This document shows positions 26,648 through 39,871 of a stretch of DNA of 64,000 nucleotides, one piece after another. The notes under the pieces were generated by a model. It was not told the origin of the DNA and did no database searches. It was given only the letters and a program-made list of their open reading frames with translations. Both the position numbers and the translations under genes were made by a program. The stretch comes from Sialis fuliginosa (Eukaryota; Arthropoda; Insecta; Megaloptera; Sialidae), in NCBI GenBank assembly GCA_961205875.1, contig OY540813.1, forward strand, positions 31,157,001 to 31,221,000. The letters run 5' to 3'. Numbering within the stretch: position 1 is the first letter of the stretch; every line of letters begins with the position of its first letter.

Positions 26648-26892
26648 CATAAGTGTCCAACCTTTTGAACCTTCTGAGCCGCTTAGCATAAACCCAATTT
26701 ACTAAGGGCCGCAGACCAGAATATACAAAAACTGAGGACCTTTTTTTGTCGCGTTAATAAGAAATAAGGTTAGGTTAGGAAAAATAAAAACTGAACACCT
26801 TTTTTTTTCAATGCAGATTTATTATTATAAAATTATTATTATTATTATTATTTTTGTAATTATCCTCGCGGGCCGCGGGTTGGACAAGCTTG
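26648..26892. mobile_element. hAT (Charlie-like) non-autonomous element (245 bp)
   Basis: Exact 8-bp duplication GTCTAGAG at 26640-26647 and 26893-26900. Ends CATAAGTGTCCAACC and GGTTGGACAAGCTTG, with internal GGGCCGCAG and CGGGCCGCGG as in Charlie-type hATs. Contains an (ATT)n run near 26825-26850. Confidence 0.9.
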
Positions 26893-27424
26893 GTCTAGAG
26901 TTTTACAAATAACTGACAATTTCAAGTAAAAATTGAAGCCATCTAATCTCGGTACCATCTCGTAAAAAATTAAGCTTTAGAGCCCCCAATTTGATGCAGA
27001 CAATGAGATAAACGAAATAAGACAAACTCTAGTTAAGTACATATCAAATTACTGAAAAAAAAGTTAAAGGTCCTAACATATCTGTCGCCGGGCCTGTATC
27101 TCGTACTCAGAAACTATTTAAATACTATGTTTTTCATTATGTTACAATTACAGATTAATTTACATTTAATTTAACTACATTAAAAAATCATAAATTGGTC
27201 TTACTTTTAATTTTCCAATTTTTTAAAAATAATTTAAAAACAAAACAAAAATACTATTTTTCGTCATTTAAATATTAATTTTGTGCCTATACAAAATTAA
27301 ATTGATATCATCTTGTCAAAATTTAAACGGTCTTGTCTCGTTAAAATTGTAACGTACATAAATTCGTTTTCTATTTTCTAGACGTTTAATTTTGAAATAA
27401 AAATCCACTAAAGATTATAATTTA

Positions 27425-27885
27425 CTAGCTGCTACCCGCGACTTCGTTCGCGTGGATTTCGAAACCCTTCATATGTGACAGGGGGTAAAATATTAAATTT
27501 TTCTTATTTTTAGTTTTCTTTCATTATACAAAATCGTAAATATCTCGGCTCCTATGCGAGATAGAGGGTTGATTTGCCCCCTAAAACCTACGCCCCCGTG
27601 GTATTTTTCCCGCCGGATCGAATAAAACCACTTACAACCCTTCATATGTATCGGGGGGTAAAATAATAATTACTAAAAAAAAATTAAAAACTTTCCACCC
27701 CCTTGCAATTTCTTAGGGGTTGAATTTTTAAGATACGAAATAGCCTATGTCCGTCCTCGGGATGCAAGCTATCTCACTGCCAAATTTCATCAAAATCGGT
27801 AAAGCGGTTTAGCCGTGAAAAGGTAACAAACAGAAAACAGACAGACAAACACACTTTCGCATTTATAAATATTAGTATGGATATC
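27425..27885. repeat. Dispersed insect repeat (non-LTR/SINE-like tail type)
   Basis: It begins ACTAGCTGCTACCCGCGACT..CGCGTGGAT and ends AAAGCGGTTTAGCCGTGAAA, ACAGACAGACAAACACAC and TTATAAATATTAGTATGGAT. This family is abundant in lepidopteran and some hemipteran genomes. Fragments of it lie at 14538-14570 and 22065-22325. Confidence 0.75.
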
Positions 27886-27961
27886 GTAAAATGTCCAAAT
27901 ATTACTTTACTTAATATTTTATTAACTAATTAAAATTTGAACAATAAAACTTAAATTTTTT

Positions 27962-28040
27962 GAAAAATTGTTCATTCGAAGAATTTTGATTCGAAAAATT
28001 GTGATTCGAAAAATTGTGTTTCGAAAAATTTAAACCAAAC
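27962..28040. repeat. Short tandem repeat, ~15-bp unit
   Basis: About four imperfect copies of TTCGAAAAATTGTGA. It produces a false Asn/Phe/Ser-rich minus-strand frame (27926-28120). Confidence 0.85.
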
Positions 28041-28812
28041 CTAATAATTAATTTCGATATTTTACCTTTCATGGAAGTGAAATGTTTCTTCATATTTAAA
28101 TTTTCAATCAATATAGGCATTTCAAAATATTTAATTGTTAATATGTGTCAAAAATCATTTAATTGTTCGACAAAATATTTTAAAGAGACATAATCATAGT
28201 AACCTAAATTAATAAAATAAAATATTGAAACCGTAAATTATAAAATTCTGTATTCCATGGCTAGGTACTATGTTTTTATATACCTAAATTATAACATACC
28301 TGGTTAAATTATTTCTATATCGTCCCGTCCAAGGCAAAATATCGTAAGATACACTTTTTGCGTAATTGAGTTATCGATTCTAAAAATCTCATATATAAGC
28401 GACAAAATTCTCTTTTCCGCTAAAAAATCTGTTAAAACTTTTACTATCGTATTCCTCCAGACAATGTATTCTAAGCACCGATATCTGTTTTATGAAATAT
28501 CGTAACCAACAATAATATAGTATCGTAACCAGTGACGTAGCTAGCCCTGAGTGGATCCTGACTGGCCTATATGGTAGGTGCTTTCCCGCGACGGAATAAT
28601 ATAGTGCTGTGACGGAGTGCTTTCTTATTTATTCATTAGAGCTGGGCTTTTATCAATTTTAATTTTATTAATTTTAAGATATTTTAGAAAAATCGTACCT
28701 GTTAAAACTTTATTGCACAAACTAAATATGGTTTCTCTATGAGGTTTTTTCAATATATTTTTTACCCTCAATAACTCAATTTGGTTGATATTGAAGTATG
28801 ATGTAGAACAGT

Positions 28813-28870
28813 GCTTCCTAAACTTTTCCTACGACAGAACACTTCACAAATCCTGAAATTTTAATGGAAC
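28813..28870. mobile_element. hAT end fragment
   Basis: CAGTGCTTCCTAAACTTTTC, then CTACGACAGAACACTTC resembles the end of the element at 12096-12318. Second end not found. Confidence 0.4.
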
Positions 28871-29029
28871 GTCTTGCTTATTTTGTAAGTAATATAAGTA
28901 TAAAATAATGAAAAGTAAATTTAAATCAGTCAAGCATGTTTGAACTTCTCGCAGCATTTAAAAACATTGAATATTAACTTTGATATGTTTTACGCTTAAA
29001 CTGATAAGACATACGTTATATATCGTAGA

Positions 29030-29318
29030 CAGGTATTCCTCGACTTACAACCGAGATAGGTTCCTAGACATCGGTCGTAAATAGAATAAAGTGTAAGTTA
29101 ACACGTACAATATGTACATATTTTTGCTTTTGACGTTTTCCTTGATGTGAAGCGAATCGCATTTTCTATACATAACAAACAGTTGCGAGTTCCCAAAAAT
29201 ATCTACATAAATAATAATATATTACATTTTTCGGAAATTCCCGGAACTGTTTGTTTCATTTATGTAATATGTGCATGTAAGAAAGAGACAAAGACAATTA
29301 TAAGTCGAGGATTACCTG
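29030..29318. mobile_element. pogo/Tigger-like MITE (289 bp)
   Basis: Ends CAGGTATTCCTCGACTTACA and TTATAAGTCGAGGATTACCTG (reverse), the typical pogo/Tigger terminal pattern. No intact transposase. Confidence 0.75.
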
Positions 29319-30559
29319 TATATTTGTTTACGATGCGTTTTCAACTCTTGTCGTATGAAAATATATTGCATACTAAATACATATTATGACATTTGTTTCT
29401 GATATGACAACGACAAAAAATTATTTTATGACTTCTATGTTATAACTATAGAATTAAAACAATTTTAAATTAATATATTACATATAATTTTAGTGACTTT
29501 TAAACATATGGTACATGTATTGTATTACATCATGTACTTACATGATTTGAACATTTTATGAATATTAAAAATAATTTCATTTTTGGTTTTTCTGCTCGTG
29601 TCTTTCAAAAGTTCATCAATGTGTCTATATAAACACATTATTAGCTCTTGTAGATACTCGTACACCCTTTGTACAGTTAATTAATTAATTACAATCAAAT
29701 ATAGGTCTTGTCAATTGAATGAAGCTTTCGTAACAATTTGCAATAAATCAACATCTTGTTTTAATTTTGTAAATGTACATTTTAGGTTAGCATGAATACA
29801 TTGGGTAAAGATGACAGATATACAGTTTCAAACAACAATTAAAATAATATCATTTAAAATTACAATGTTAATTTGAAATTATATAAATTCTTCTGATATT
29901 TATGATTACAAATAAATATAATAAAATACCTATACCTATGAAAGTAAAAATATTGATAATTCAATGACTTAAGATTAAAAAAATGTCATTATATACTTAA
30001 TTTTTATTTGTACCGGGAACACATATCTATCGCCGAATGTTGGTCGAATTGTGTCCGAATGCTGTAATTGTTTGTCTTCAATTTATTTATGAAAATTTTA
30101 ATTATATATTACATTAGAGTTGTGCATATTTTTTCATTCGTTATGTTCTTTATATTTCTTTTTTGTTATATTTTATTGTTCACTTCAAAATTTCAAATGG
30201 CCACTGACATTTAAAAATTTAAAAAATAATCAATAAAATATAATGTATCCATAGTTACGACATTTGCAATTAATTTAGTAAATGCTTAAAGCGCATTATA
30301 TGTAAACGTATTTTGTTTATTTTCTCCTCTTTAACATATCTTTTTCAAAAATCAGACACGGGTTCATGGTTGTCAATTAACCAAAGTATTTGAAAAAAAT
30401 TAAAAAAATCTAATATCAGTTTTCGTTTTGATACTTTTTTACATCAAAACTTTTTTTTTCCTTTTTTTTCATTTTTTTTAAATCTGAAATTTGAACCTTA
30501 CATTATATCGCCCAAGGAATATAAAAAAAATAATAAAAAAATTGTAACTTTTTTTTTGA

Positions 30560-30730
30560 AAAATTGGGGGCCCCTTGTTACCCCATTTATAAACTTATTC
30601 AAAAAAGGCCCACTAGTTGTTATTTTTTACCCTCAAGGAATGTATATACCAAATTTCAAGGTTCTCCGATGAGTGGAAATGGTCAAAAAAATGATTGTGA
30701 GTCAGTCAGGGCACTTCGTTATATATAGTA
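30560..30730. repeat. Retroelement-like tail
   Basis: ACCAAATTTCAAGGTTCTCC, then GAGTCAGTCAGGGCACTTCG and TATATATAGTAGAT. This is the typical end of a widespread insect retroposon tail. No coding part. Confidence 0.45.
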
Positions 30731-31188
30731 GATAATAATATGCATCAAAGACTTGTAATAATAAAAATGACAACATTTCTGCTCAAAACGGTATCATTAA
30801 GTAAAAAATAATTTTTATTATTTTTTACTCAATGACGGTATCCCACAAAAACCCCAGCCAACTGTCTGCTTATCTACAGAACACATAAAGTAATTCGCCA
30901 CAAGGTGTCGATACACTTCCTCCAGTATGTTTACTTTCTGCGTTTCTAATAGATATAATTACGTCAACATTAACATCCGCCAATGACGACCCAGTAAATA
31001 TTGTATTTAGAACTTACATCATACTTATTAGCGACATTTTTTACTATACAATTAGATATATTTCATTCAACAGTTGGTTTTTTTTTTGTTCAAAAGTCAA
31101 ACGTTTATGTATTTACTATTTGATATTTTTATTTTTAAAATCGAATTTATAAACTCGACTAAAATTCTCTTTTGCGTACGAAATAGTC

Positions 31189-31430
31189 TAATGACCGGTA
31201 TTATAAAGGACCTAACCAGCAATTTCAAATGGGGTATTAAACATACATGACGTACAACGATATTAAAACAATGGTGATATTATCAAAATTATCTTGTACG
31301 GTCAGAGTCACCAACTAAATTCCAAAACAAATTCATAGATAATATCATTAATATCACAGAATTAATACGCAATTTAAAAGTGCTTGTTAGCTAATAAATT
31401 TTGTTAGCTCCTTTATAATACCAGACATTT
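31189..31430. mobile_element. MITE family 'AATGTCCGGTATTATAAAGG', copy 3
   Basis: Ends TAATGACCGGTATTATAAAG and CTTTATAATACCAGACATT. Interior GTACGGTCAGAG.. is shared with 19894-20207. Confidence 0.8.
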
Positions 31431-31559
31431 ACTAATTCTGTTTTTACATAAAACACGTGGTACATCTTTTATTTTCAATTTTGAACAACAAGATATACAT
31501 ATAATATAAACCAATTTAATTCTATAGTACAATTTGACAATGTAATATCAGAGTTAAAT

Positions 31560-31665
31560 CATGGGGGGAGAAGGGACCCACGAGCATAGGGGGGCCTTCG
31601 AACACACGAAAGGGGAAATAAAGGGCCCCTCGATCACTTGCTGCCCCGGGGTTCCAGAGTCTCTC
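31560..31665. mobile_element. hAT-type fragment (GC-rich)
   Basis: GGGCCCCTCGATCACTTGCT then GCCCCGGGGTTCCAGAGTCT is related to the 12497 and 34973 family, truncated at both ends. Overlapping open frames here (31522-31836) are accidental. Confidence 0.6.
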
Positions 31666-31839
31666 CTGGCCGAAATATAATTTTTTATATTTAAATGTAA
31701 TTGTAGTAGAAATTGTAAAATTGTCTTCCTGTCCGGAATTTTTATACCTTCCAGGGGCAAATTCTCTAGATTCAACACTGATTAAGATAGATATACATAT
31801 TAACCTATAGGTGTGGTACTGCATCTCAATGGTCATGAT

Positions 31840-33440
31840 ATGATTATCAAATTTTGATTTATTCAGTAAAGATCAAGAGGTTAATTGTCATAAAATCCAA
31901 GTAAAAATATAACTTATAACCAATTAAATGTGTTCTGTATGTTTAATGCTTATTGTATTTATTTGATTATATACAATATTTATTTTTTAAACTTGTAATC
32001 GAAATACTACATAGATAATAATACTTAAGAACCTTATATAAACGAAAAAATTATTTCTTACCAATGTGTATAGTTATCATAAAACAGAAAAACTGTCATC
32101 ATTTATTAAAATAACAACTAGAGAAAAATTATTTGATTTTTAACTAGGTATGTAAATGTATCTATGTAGAGTCGCATGCAAAAGTGGTCGACCAGTTTTT
32201 ATTCAAATTCGCTTACCACAAACTCAGTAGGCTCCTCCCATTTGATTATTATAATATTTAAATCATTTGTTTTTATTTAAAATGATGTAACTATATAAGC
32301 TCCGCCCTATAGAAAAAGAAAATCGATGATATTTGTCTTGATATTTTTGAATCTGCTGTAAGCGATTCTGATTTTTACGGTGGCAAACGACTTCGGAAGC
32401 CCATAGTACATTACTGTACGTAATGTTCTAACAGCTATTAAAAAAGTACTCGCATAAGAAGTAGGTTAAAGGTTAAGTACTCAAATGTTGAACGTGTATT
32501 AAAAGTTTTTATTTATTTTAAAAATTAATTTTTAAATTGATAATGTTAATCTCCAATTATGATTTCATATAATAGAATTATCGAAATTCTAATTAACTGA
32601 ATACACATTATTACAGTATGCTCTTTTGTATGGATTTGGATATTATTTTTAAGAGAGTATGTCATTTGAATATTCTTTTACAAGGTAAACGAATTAAAAA
32701 AATGTGTTTTATAATCTGACAATAAAGATAGCCCATCTTCAAGTGCGTGAATTGTAATCTTATTTATTTGTTTGTATAGACGAGACGATTTTAGATTAAT
32801 CTCGCCTCGTCAGTATTTAAAAGGTTTCGTTCTCATTCGAATTTTCATATTTTAAGGGGAGGGGGTGGGGGAGAGAAACTAGCAAATGGTCCACATTCAT
32901 AATAATTATTTATGTAAATATATCTAGTAGTAATAAAATGTTTAATTCTTAAATACAATGAATAAATTTTAAGTCTGATATTTACTAAGTATTACCCCAT
33001 TTTTGTTCAAAATTTATATTAATAAACTACTAAAAACATAATAACTCTTTGAATTTTTAAATACTTTGTAAATAAAATGGCTATAACAAAGTAGGTAACC
33101 TATACATATAACAATAATAATAATTTTTATAGTTAATGTAACAATAAAAAATATTGAAGTGTAAAAACGTGACTTGCATTTATTATTAGATAATATAGTA
33201 AATAATATTACGAAATAACATTTTCAATGTACTGGTAATACTGACATAGTTTATTGTAGCTAAAAATAATTACTTACATTTAAACGTAAATGGATATTGT
33301 ATTCTCTTATCTCTTTTGTTAGAGAATGTTAAGAAAATACCTACATATTTAATTATTAGTTATTATGAAATAAAATACCATGCAAAGATATTATATGATA
33401 AAATGAAAATACTAAACATTCGTTCTCAGCAAAAGTTATC
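31840..33440. other. AT-rich, no gene seen
   Basis: Noncoding. A purine run GGGGAGGGGGTGGGGGAGAG is at about 32858; nothing else can be supported. Confidence 0.6.
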
Positions 33441-33452
33441 TTAATAAAAATT

Positions 33453-34220
33453 CGGTCAAGACATACACTGGTGTATGCATAAGGGTTCTGAAGTACGTAC
33501 TACGTGAACTGTTTGGAGCCACTTACAGGTGAATTTTATGGTTAGAAAAAAATATAAAACTTGTGTCATATTTTACTAATTGAGATCTACATTTTGACAC
33601 CCCACTTGCCTAGATATTAAAATAAAATAAAAAATTCTATAACACCCCTCCCTATTGTTTCAAAATTTTAAATTATATTGTTAACTTTAGTATTAGTCGT
33701 TGGTAGTCTCACCAAAGCCTCGTTATCATTTTTTTCAAATTTTTTGAGCCAGTAGTTACCGAGTTAGCTGGGTGGGGGTCAAAATAAAATACTACTTGGA
33801 ACCCCTTACTAGCGCCATTTTTAAGTAAGTAAAAAAGGGGTTAAATTATACTGATTGAGATCTACATTTTGACACCCCAAACGCCTTGGTATACAATTCT
33901 TTTTTTTTTATTTGCTATAAAATTCCCTGCACGCACCATTCTTGATTTAGAAAAAAATTAGAAACAAGGTAAAATTCCGCTGGTTTTTTATTTGACGTAA
34001 ATTTTTTTTTTTTACCTAGCTTTAGATCCTTAGACCTCACCCTCCCCCCCTGAAAAATCATTTTTTGAACAAATTTGTATATCTTTTACTAGAGGGCATC
34101 ATTTTACATATTCAGTAAGTTTTTAGTTTACCTATATTTTACGAGATATTTTGCTTTGACTGAAAAGGACGGACAGATGGAAGACAGTGAGATTAATAGG
34201 GTTTCTTCAGAACCCTAAAA
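33453..34220. repeat. Retroelement-like repeat cluster
   Basis: It begins with the CGGTCAAGACATACAC block shared with 57842. It contains a direct repeat ATTGAGATCTACATTTTGAC at about 33580 and 33853, and ends GGACGGACAGATGGAAGACA..CAGAACCCTAAAAA, a common insect repeat tail. No coding frame. Confidence 0.6.
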
Positions 34221-34972
34221 ACGAAATAGATTTATTATAGATTTTATTTAGTTCAATTTATTAAGTCCCTAATTATTCGAACGACTTTCTAAATTATTTC
34301 TACCTTTCGCCAAAATAATTATTTTAATGTTTTTAAAAGTCAACATTTTAAAATATATATTCGATCTATTTTTAAGACATTAATGTTAAAAACTATTTAT
34401 TTTGTCAGACTACGAGTCAAGTAACATAAAGTAAAGAACGTTCAAAACAAATATTGATCTTTCTAATTCACTGGAAACAGAAAACATTTCTAGAATAGAA
34501 AAATGTACATTAAAATATTTACTTACGCGCCTTTGTTACAATATTTCTAATACACATGCATGTTTTTTTAGAAATAAATTATTTAAATTATACCTACTTT
34601 TATTTATACGGGAATATGATTTTACATAGACTAATTTTTCTTAAGTGACCATCTGTCCATGCCTCTAACTAAATTTTTGATGTGACTTGTTTTTTTTTTT
34701 TTTTAATGTTACGCGTTCTACAATATCCTGAATTTCGTAGTGCATTTAAAAGAAAGCTTAAAGAAAAATATGTATCATTTATATAAAAATCTAAAACTAT
34801 TTCTTATGGCGGTTTTACACCAAAATAACAATACACAAACACGGTGTTTTTAAAATAATTCGTATTTTAAAATGTTGAGGTTTTTATGTAAAACGACCAT
34901 TAGAATTATAATTTTCAAATATTGTCACTAACTGACTTATTGACTTGACTTTTATTATGTAGCAGGGCCGTA

Positions 34973-35124
34973 ACTAGAGGCTCTGGGGCAGCAAGTGACC
35001 GAAAGGCCCTCACTATATGCAAAATATAAAAATTGAAGACCTTTTTTTCTCAATTTTGACAACCTCAATATGTTCGCTGCTGCAGAGGCCCCAGGACACT
35101 GCCTCGGTGGTAGTTACGGCCCTG
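34973..35124. mobile_element. Short hAT-type element (CAGGGCCGTAACTA)
   Basis: 152 bp. Ends CAGGGCCGTAACTAGAGG and GGTAGTTACGGCCCTG. TGTAG flanks both sides. Same family as 12497-12862. Confidence 0.85.
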
Positions 35125-35735
35125 TGTAGCTACTTAGCAACTCAATATACTTAAATATTATCAGTTGAAAGATAATAAGTTGGTTAACATACTTATAAAA
35201 TTAAAAAATATATTTTCGATTCTATTTTTAAAATAATGCGCTCTAGTTGATGACTAACAAATAAGAAAGGTAAAGTAAATAGTACATTTTATTCAAAGAC
35301 TTTATTTCCGCCGATTCTTAATGTTAATAAAACTCTTATGATTATGATGACCGAGACGAGATGTTCTAAAATGATTTCAAAATCTAAAGCAAACATTTAG
35401 AAAAAACCGAGTTTGGTTACAAGTTCTATAAACATCCAAGACATTGCCACTTCTTGAAAGAGCAACATCTGGAAGGCACCTCTGCACTGTATAATGTATA
35501 CACATATAAGTACATACATAAATACATGGGCGCACACATTGGAGTGTCCAACCTTACTTTAAAAGTATTTCTTTATTAAAATAAATACATATAATGTAGG
35601 TAGGTACATACGTATTTAAAATAATTATTAAAATTTAAAGAAGAAACCATTCGTTTTTTTTTAGTAAATATATTTAATTAAATACGATATCCCTCCTTGG
35701 AAAATGTTTTGTTTGCGCCCCTGTGTAGGTACATA

Positions 35736-36114
35736 CAGTGGCGTATTTACCATGGGGCTATGGGGGCCATGGCCTAGGGCGGCAGGCTGAGAGAGGCGGT
35801 AGATTTTTTTAGTTTCTTTTAGTTTAATATAATATATTTAAAAAAATAGGGAGATAAAAAATTAGTAACGCGACTAAAAAAAAAAAAGGTTTTCAAGGTT
35901 TTATTTACCTATTTTCCAAAAAATTTATTTAATAAAATTAGAAATTTTAATCTGCGTGACCAAAAAAAGTCATTAGTTTTTAATTTATATTATATTTTGT
36001 TTTTATTATTTGTAAAAATTATCACTTTTCAGTTCATATAGTAATTCTGACTTCTTTGAAAAGTAAATTATCTTTTCACTTGGTGGAGGGGCGGCACTTT
36101 ACGTAACGCCACTG
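35736..36114. mobile_element. hAT-type non-autonomous element (379 bp, exact TSD)
   Basis: Exact 8-bp duplication GGTACATA at 35728-35735 and 36115-36122. Ends CAGTGGCGTATTTACC and CGTAACGCCACTG. Internal GC-rich GGGGGCCATGGCCTAGGGCG. The 8-bp duplication and CAGTGGCG ends are hAT traits. Confidence 0.92.
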
Positions 36115-36122
36115 GGTACATA

Positions 36123-37255
36123 GTACATATCTATATTTTGTGCATCAATACACGTGGAGTTATTAAAAGAAGTTGCACATCGATCGAAGATAAATCAATA
36201 TAATGCGTTGGTTAATTATGATTCATTTGCGATAATATGAAAAACATTCAAAATAGACATCTCTGTGAATTCTGGTAATCAAGTGTGCGCGTGAATGTGT
36301 ATTAAAAATAAATATAAGTCAATTATAAAGTGTAATTGAAAACAACTCGTACTTTTCTTGGAAAGTATGAGGTTTTAAGATTTTGAATTTAAAAATAAAT
36401 AAATATACGTATACATAGATAAATATCTACCATGGGAGCCACGGGATTTTCTTATACGTAATCCTGACGTGATTCTTATTTTATTAAAATATATTTCTGA
36501 CAAACCAATAAAATAAGTAATTACTAAACCGGAAACTATTGTGAATTTTGGAATTTTCAAATTATTTTTGAAAAAAAAAAATGTTTTAGATAAAAACATT
36601 AAAAACTTTCGAGTATGTGATAATCGCGGTGGAAATCGATAGTGTCATCCCCTCAAAAATTAAAAAGTGCAAGCTTTTGTTCATGCCAATCTAATAATTT
36701 TTCGCGGAGATATAACTGTTTGAAAATATTTTTTTTTTGCTTTTATTTAATTATCCTTTAATGTTATTGAGGAATGTTTAATAAAACACCACTTTTACAG
36801 ACAATTTTTTCTCAATTTAATGTGGGCAAATTTAAAAAAAATCAATTAAAAAAATTAAAGATCCGAGCTTTAAAAATCGATTTTTTGATAAAATCGAATT
36901 GAGATAAGAAACCCTAAAATTAAATTATTAATTACTGTAGATTTGGACACCCCGTTTCAACCATTGCTTATATTACTATACCTACAATTAATAATGTTTG
37001 AAAATTTCCATATATATCAAGAGTTCGATTTAAAAAAAAAAGATTATTGCAAATATACATATAAAAATATCGATCTTGTCTATAAATTAATAACGAATTC
37101 AAAATTACAGCAGTTTGCATTTTTATAGTTTGATGAAAAAAATAGTAGTACAAAATTACTAATCAAACAATTTAATTATACATTAAAAATCCAACAATCA
37201 AATATATCTAAATCAATAAATTTTGTCATCGTATAGTTCGGAAAAAAATTCTATG
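36123..37255. other. AT-rich, no gene seen
   Basis: Several short open frames on both strands (36375-37153) are AT-rich and without homology; I take them as accidental. Confidence 0.6.
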
Positions 37256-37259
37256 AATT

Positions 37260-37345
37260 AAAAGAACTAGAAGAACGAACTAGTTCATTAAAGACCACTG
37301 AACTATAGGGAGCGCTCTCTGTCATGAACTAAAATGCCCAACTCT
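37260..37345. repeat. Short palindromic 'GAACTAGTTC' repeat
   Basis: GAACGAACTAGTTCATTAAA and GGGAGCGCTCTCTGTCATGA resemble the block at 4005-4092 (AGAGCGCTCCCTCACGAGAA, GAACTAGTTCG). Two degraded members of one short inverted-repeat family. Confidence 0.55.
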
Positions 37346-38022
37346 AGCTTACACATAAATATATATTTTTTAATCACGTAAAAAAACTTTTAAATAAACA
37401 TTACATGTTAGTGAACACATCATCTAACATACTTTATATTTTGTTCACTCTTAACCCTTGCACTGTATAAACAGTACGTCATCAGTACCTACATTTGGTT
37501 AGTATTTATAAAGACATTCCTCCAAAAGTACTTCTCGTAAGTGTGCACTGGTGCACGTGGCCAAGGGCGTCAATAACATAAGGGAATTCGTTTATTTATT
37601 TTAGTTTTCTTTAATCGATATCACAAGGTGTATACTGTATATGTTTATAATGATTTATTTTCGGATTTATGTTTAACTTTTTCGATTGAAAAAAACATTT
37701 TTTTTTATGTAAAATTTAAAAATGCAGTGTTCTTTCAAATTTTGTAATGTAATAATAATTAACGTATTAAAACCACTATCATTAACGCCTAAAACTAAAG
37801 AAGAAATAATCATACACAAATTTAAAAAAATTAAAATCTCTTCTTCAGCGTTTTTCGACGTTTCATCTCGAAAAAATTTATTCATTGAAAATTTTCATTA
37901 TATTTTATTAACAATAAATAGCAATATTACTGAATATTTATGTTTTTGGCAGTTAATATATTATCTTTTTTCACTGCATTTATAGTTTTCAAAATTCATA
38001 TACGTATGCGTGCGGGACAGTC

Positions 38023-38521
38023 CCGGATTTGAGTAGCCTGTCCCGTATCACAAATTGTCCCGGATTAGACATTTATAACATTATATTTTTACAAAATTTT
38101 ATTTAGAACGGGGGAAAAAAATGCTCATCTTAATTAGAGCTTTTTTTTAGAATATTGTTTACTTACAAAATAATTAAGAATTGAATTTCAATTTGATGAC
38201 TAAAAAAAAAGTGTGTATGTGGGGGGGGGAGGTGTCCCGCATCAGGGTTTTAGAATTCTGGTCACTTTATTTATGATAGTCAAAAAAATTATTAATTCAC
38301 GACAGTTGAACTTGATTGAGGCGCCTGAGATTACTACAACAATGAATCAGTGTGAATGGTGTGAGTTATCTCGAAAATTGATAACGATTTTACGTACCGC
38401 GATTTGCTTACAACACCTACCCACTAGTAATAATACTGCTTACATTGTCACCAGTCACAATCGCGTTGAACGGATGTTTTGTCTATTGCAGAAAATAATA
38501 TACCTAATACACCAGTGTTGA
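38023..38521. pseudogene. Degraded hAT element with possible transposase C-terminal relic
   Basis: GGGACAGTCCCGGATTTGAG and TTGTCCCGGATTAGAC resemble a hAT terminus. Downstream on the plus strand, frame 38213-38521 ends TSHNRVERMFCLLQKI, which resembles the hAT dimerisation motif (..SNAxVERxFSxM..). No start, catalytic core or zinc finger remains. Likely a relic. Confidence 0.4.
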
Positions 38522-39124
38522 TAATTCAAAATGGCGAAATAGTTCACTTGTGCAAAAATTTAATAAATGTTATTGTTGAACGTGTTCAAATAAAATAAGT
38601 TTGAATTTGTGCGATTGTTGAATTTGAATAATTTTAATTATTGGAGGTCAGTGCTTGTTTGAAAGTTTTCAAACAAAATATATATAAATTCGTTTGTAAT
38701 TGTTGCATTTATAGAACAGATTAAAACATTCCTGAAAAGAAATTTATGATTTTCGAAGAATTGCAATATGTGGTTGTAGTTGTTTTGAAATACCATTTAC
38801 GAATAGCGTCTCTTCCAGTAATTATTTTTTTGTAATTTTTTATATAACATTCTGCAATTGGGAGGCTGAAGAATCTCGAGGATACTATATTTTTAAATAT
38901 GTTTGATGAAAATACAATGAACTGAAACGTAAATTTTTAAGACATTAGTCATGAGGTTAATAAATTTCTTTATTTGTATTAGTAAATATTTTATACTATG
39001 AATATTATCAGAAATGTGTGAACTAATTAATTTTTCAGTTTGGTTTGTGATTCAGAAAAAAGTATCTTTGTTCTGTGGAAAAAGTAGGTTTGCATTACCG
39101 GATTTAATGTATGTATGTTTGCAT

Positions 39125-39250
39125 ACTATTACATTGACGTAGCTAGGGGTTGGCGAAACCGTTCCCCGCCTGGGGCGGACTTTCTACGGGGGCGCAAATT
39201 TAGTCAAAAGGGTGATAGTGACAGAAAATATAGCGGGTTGATTAGTAGTA
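39125..39250. mobile_element. hAT-type fragment
   Basis: TGACGTAGCTAGGGGTTGGCG, then CTGGGGCGGAC and GGGGGCGCAAATT. This resembles one end of the 'GGCGTA' hAT family (compare 35736). No second end was found; the piggyBac-type element lies just beyond. Confidence 0.5.
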
Positions 39251-39292
39251 TCACATACAAGAGGCGCAAAAAGTCACTCAATAGTTTCTTAA

Positions 39293-39871
39293 CCCTCCGT
39301 TAAGTGCGCGGCATACATGCGTAGACCACTCCTATAAAAACTGTATATTTTTCTTCGACTTTCCTGCAAATAGGCTAGGTAATTATGTCGGATGATGCAA
39401 TTTTATTCCAGAAATTGCAATAATTCGGCAAATATCTATATATTCTAAATATTTAAATATCTATTCTGAACTACATTTTTACCTAAATAAAAATATCCAA
39501 TTTTGATCGCCATTTTCATACATTTTCATTGAATTTTTTTGTATTTCTATAAATTAGTCATAATTAACATATATTTTGTTTACCACATTTTTATTTAGAT
39601 ATATTGTTTATTTTGTAAATTAATATAGAATTTGTGACAATAAAACGTTTAAAAATGATATTTAACTTTGTTTATTTTTCCGCAACAAAATATACAAAAA
39701 TTTCAATAAAAAATATGTGTTGTATACAAAAGTATACATCAATAAACATAATAATTGAACTCATTTGAAATAAAAATCAAATACAGCTATTATAGGCCCT
39801 ATTGAAAATGGTCTACGCATGTATACCGCGCGCCTAAACTCGCGACAGTAGTACGCGCGCCTAACGGAGGG
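39293..39871. mobile_element. piggyBac-type non-autonomous element (579 bp)
   Basis: TTAA at 39289-39292 and 39872-39875. Ends CCCTCCGTTAAGTGCGCG and CGCGCGCCTAACGGAGGG. Subterminal GTATACATGCGTAGACC-like blocks are also inverted. The interior is AT-rich and non-coding. Confidence 0.9.

Noticed and set aside
26820-26850. (ATT)n microsatellite as an independent feature
   Set aside because: It is internal to the 26648-26892 hAT element.
27926-28120. Asn/Phe/Ser-rich minus frame containing SSNEQFF, reminiscent of the next MYCBP2 exon
   Set aside because: It is produced by a 15-bp tandem repeat; flanking residues do not match the family and no acceptor fits.
31522-31836. 104-codon minus-strand open frame
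   Set aside because: It crosses a GC-rich hAT fragment; two overlapping frames are open there and neither has homology.
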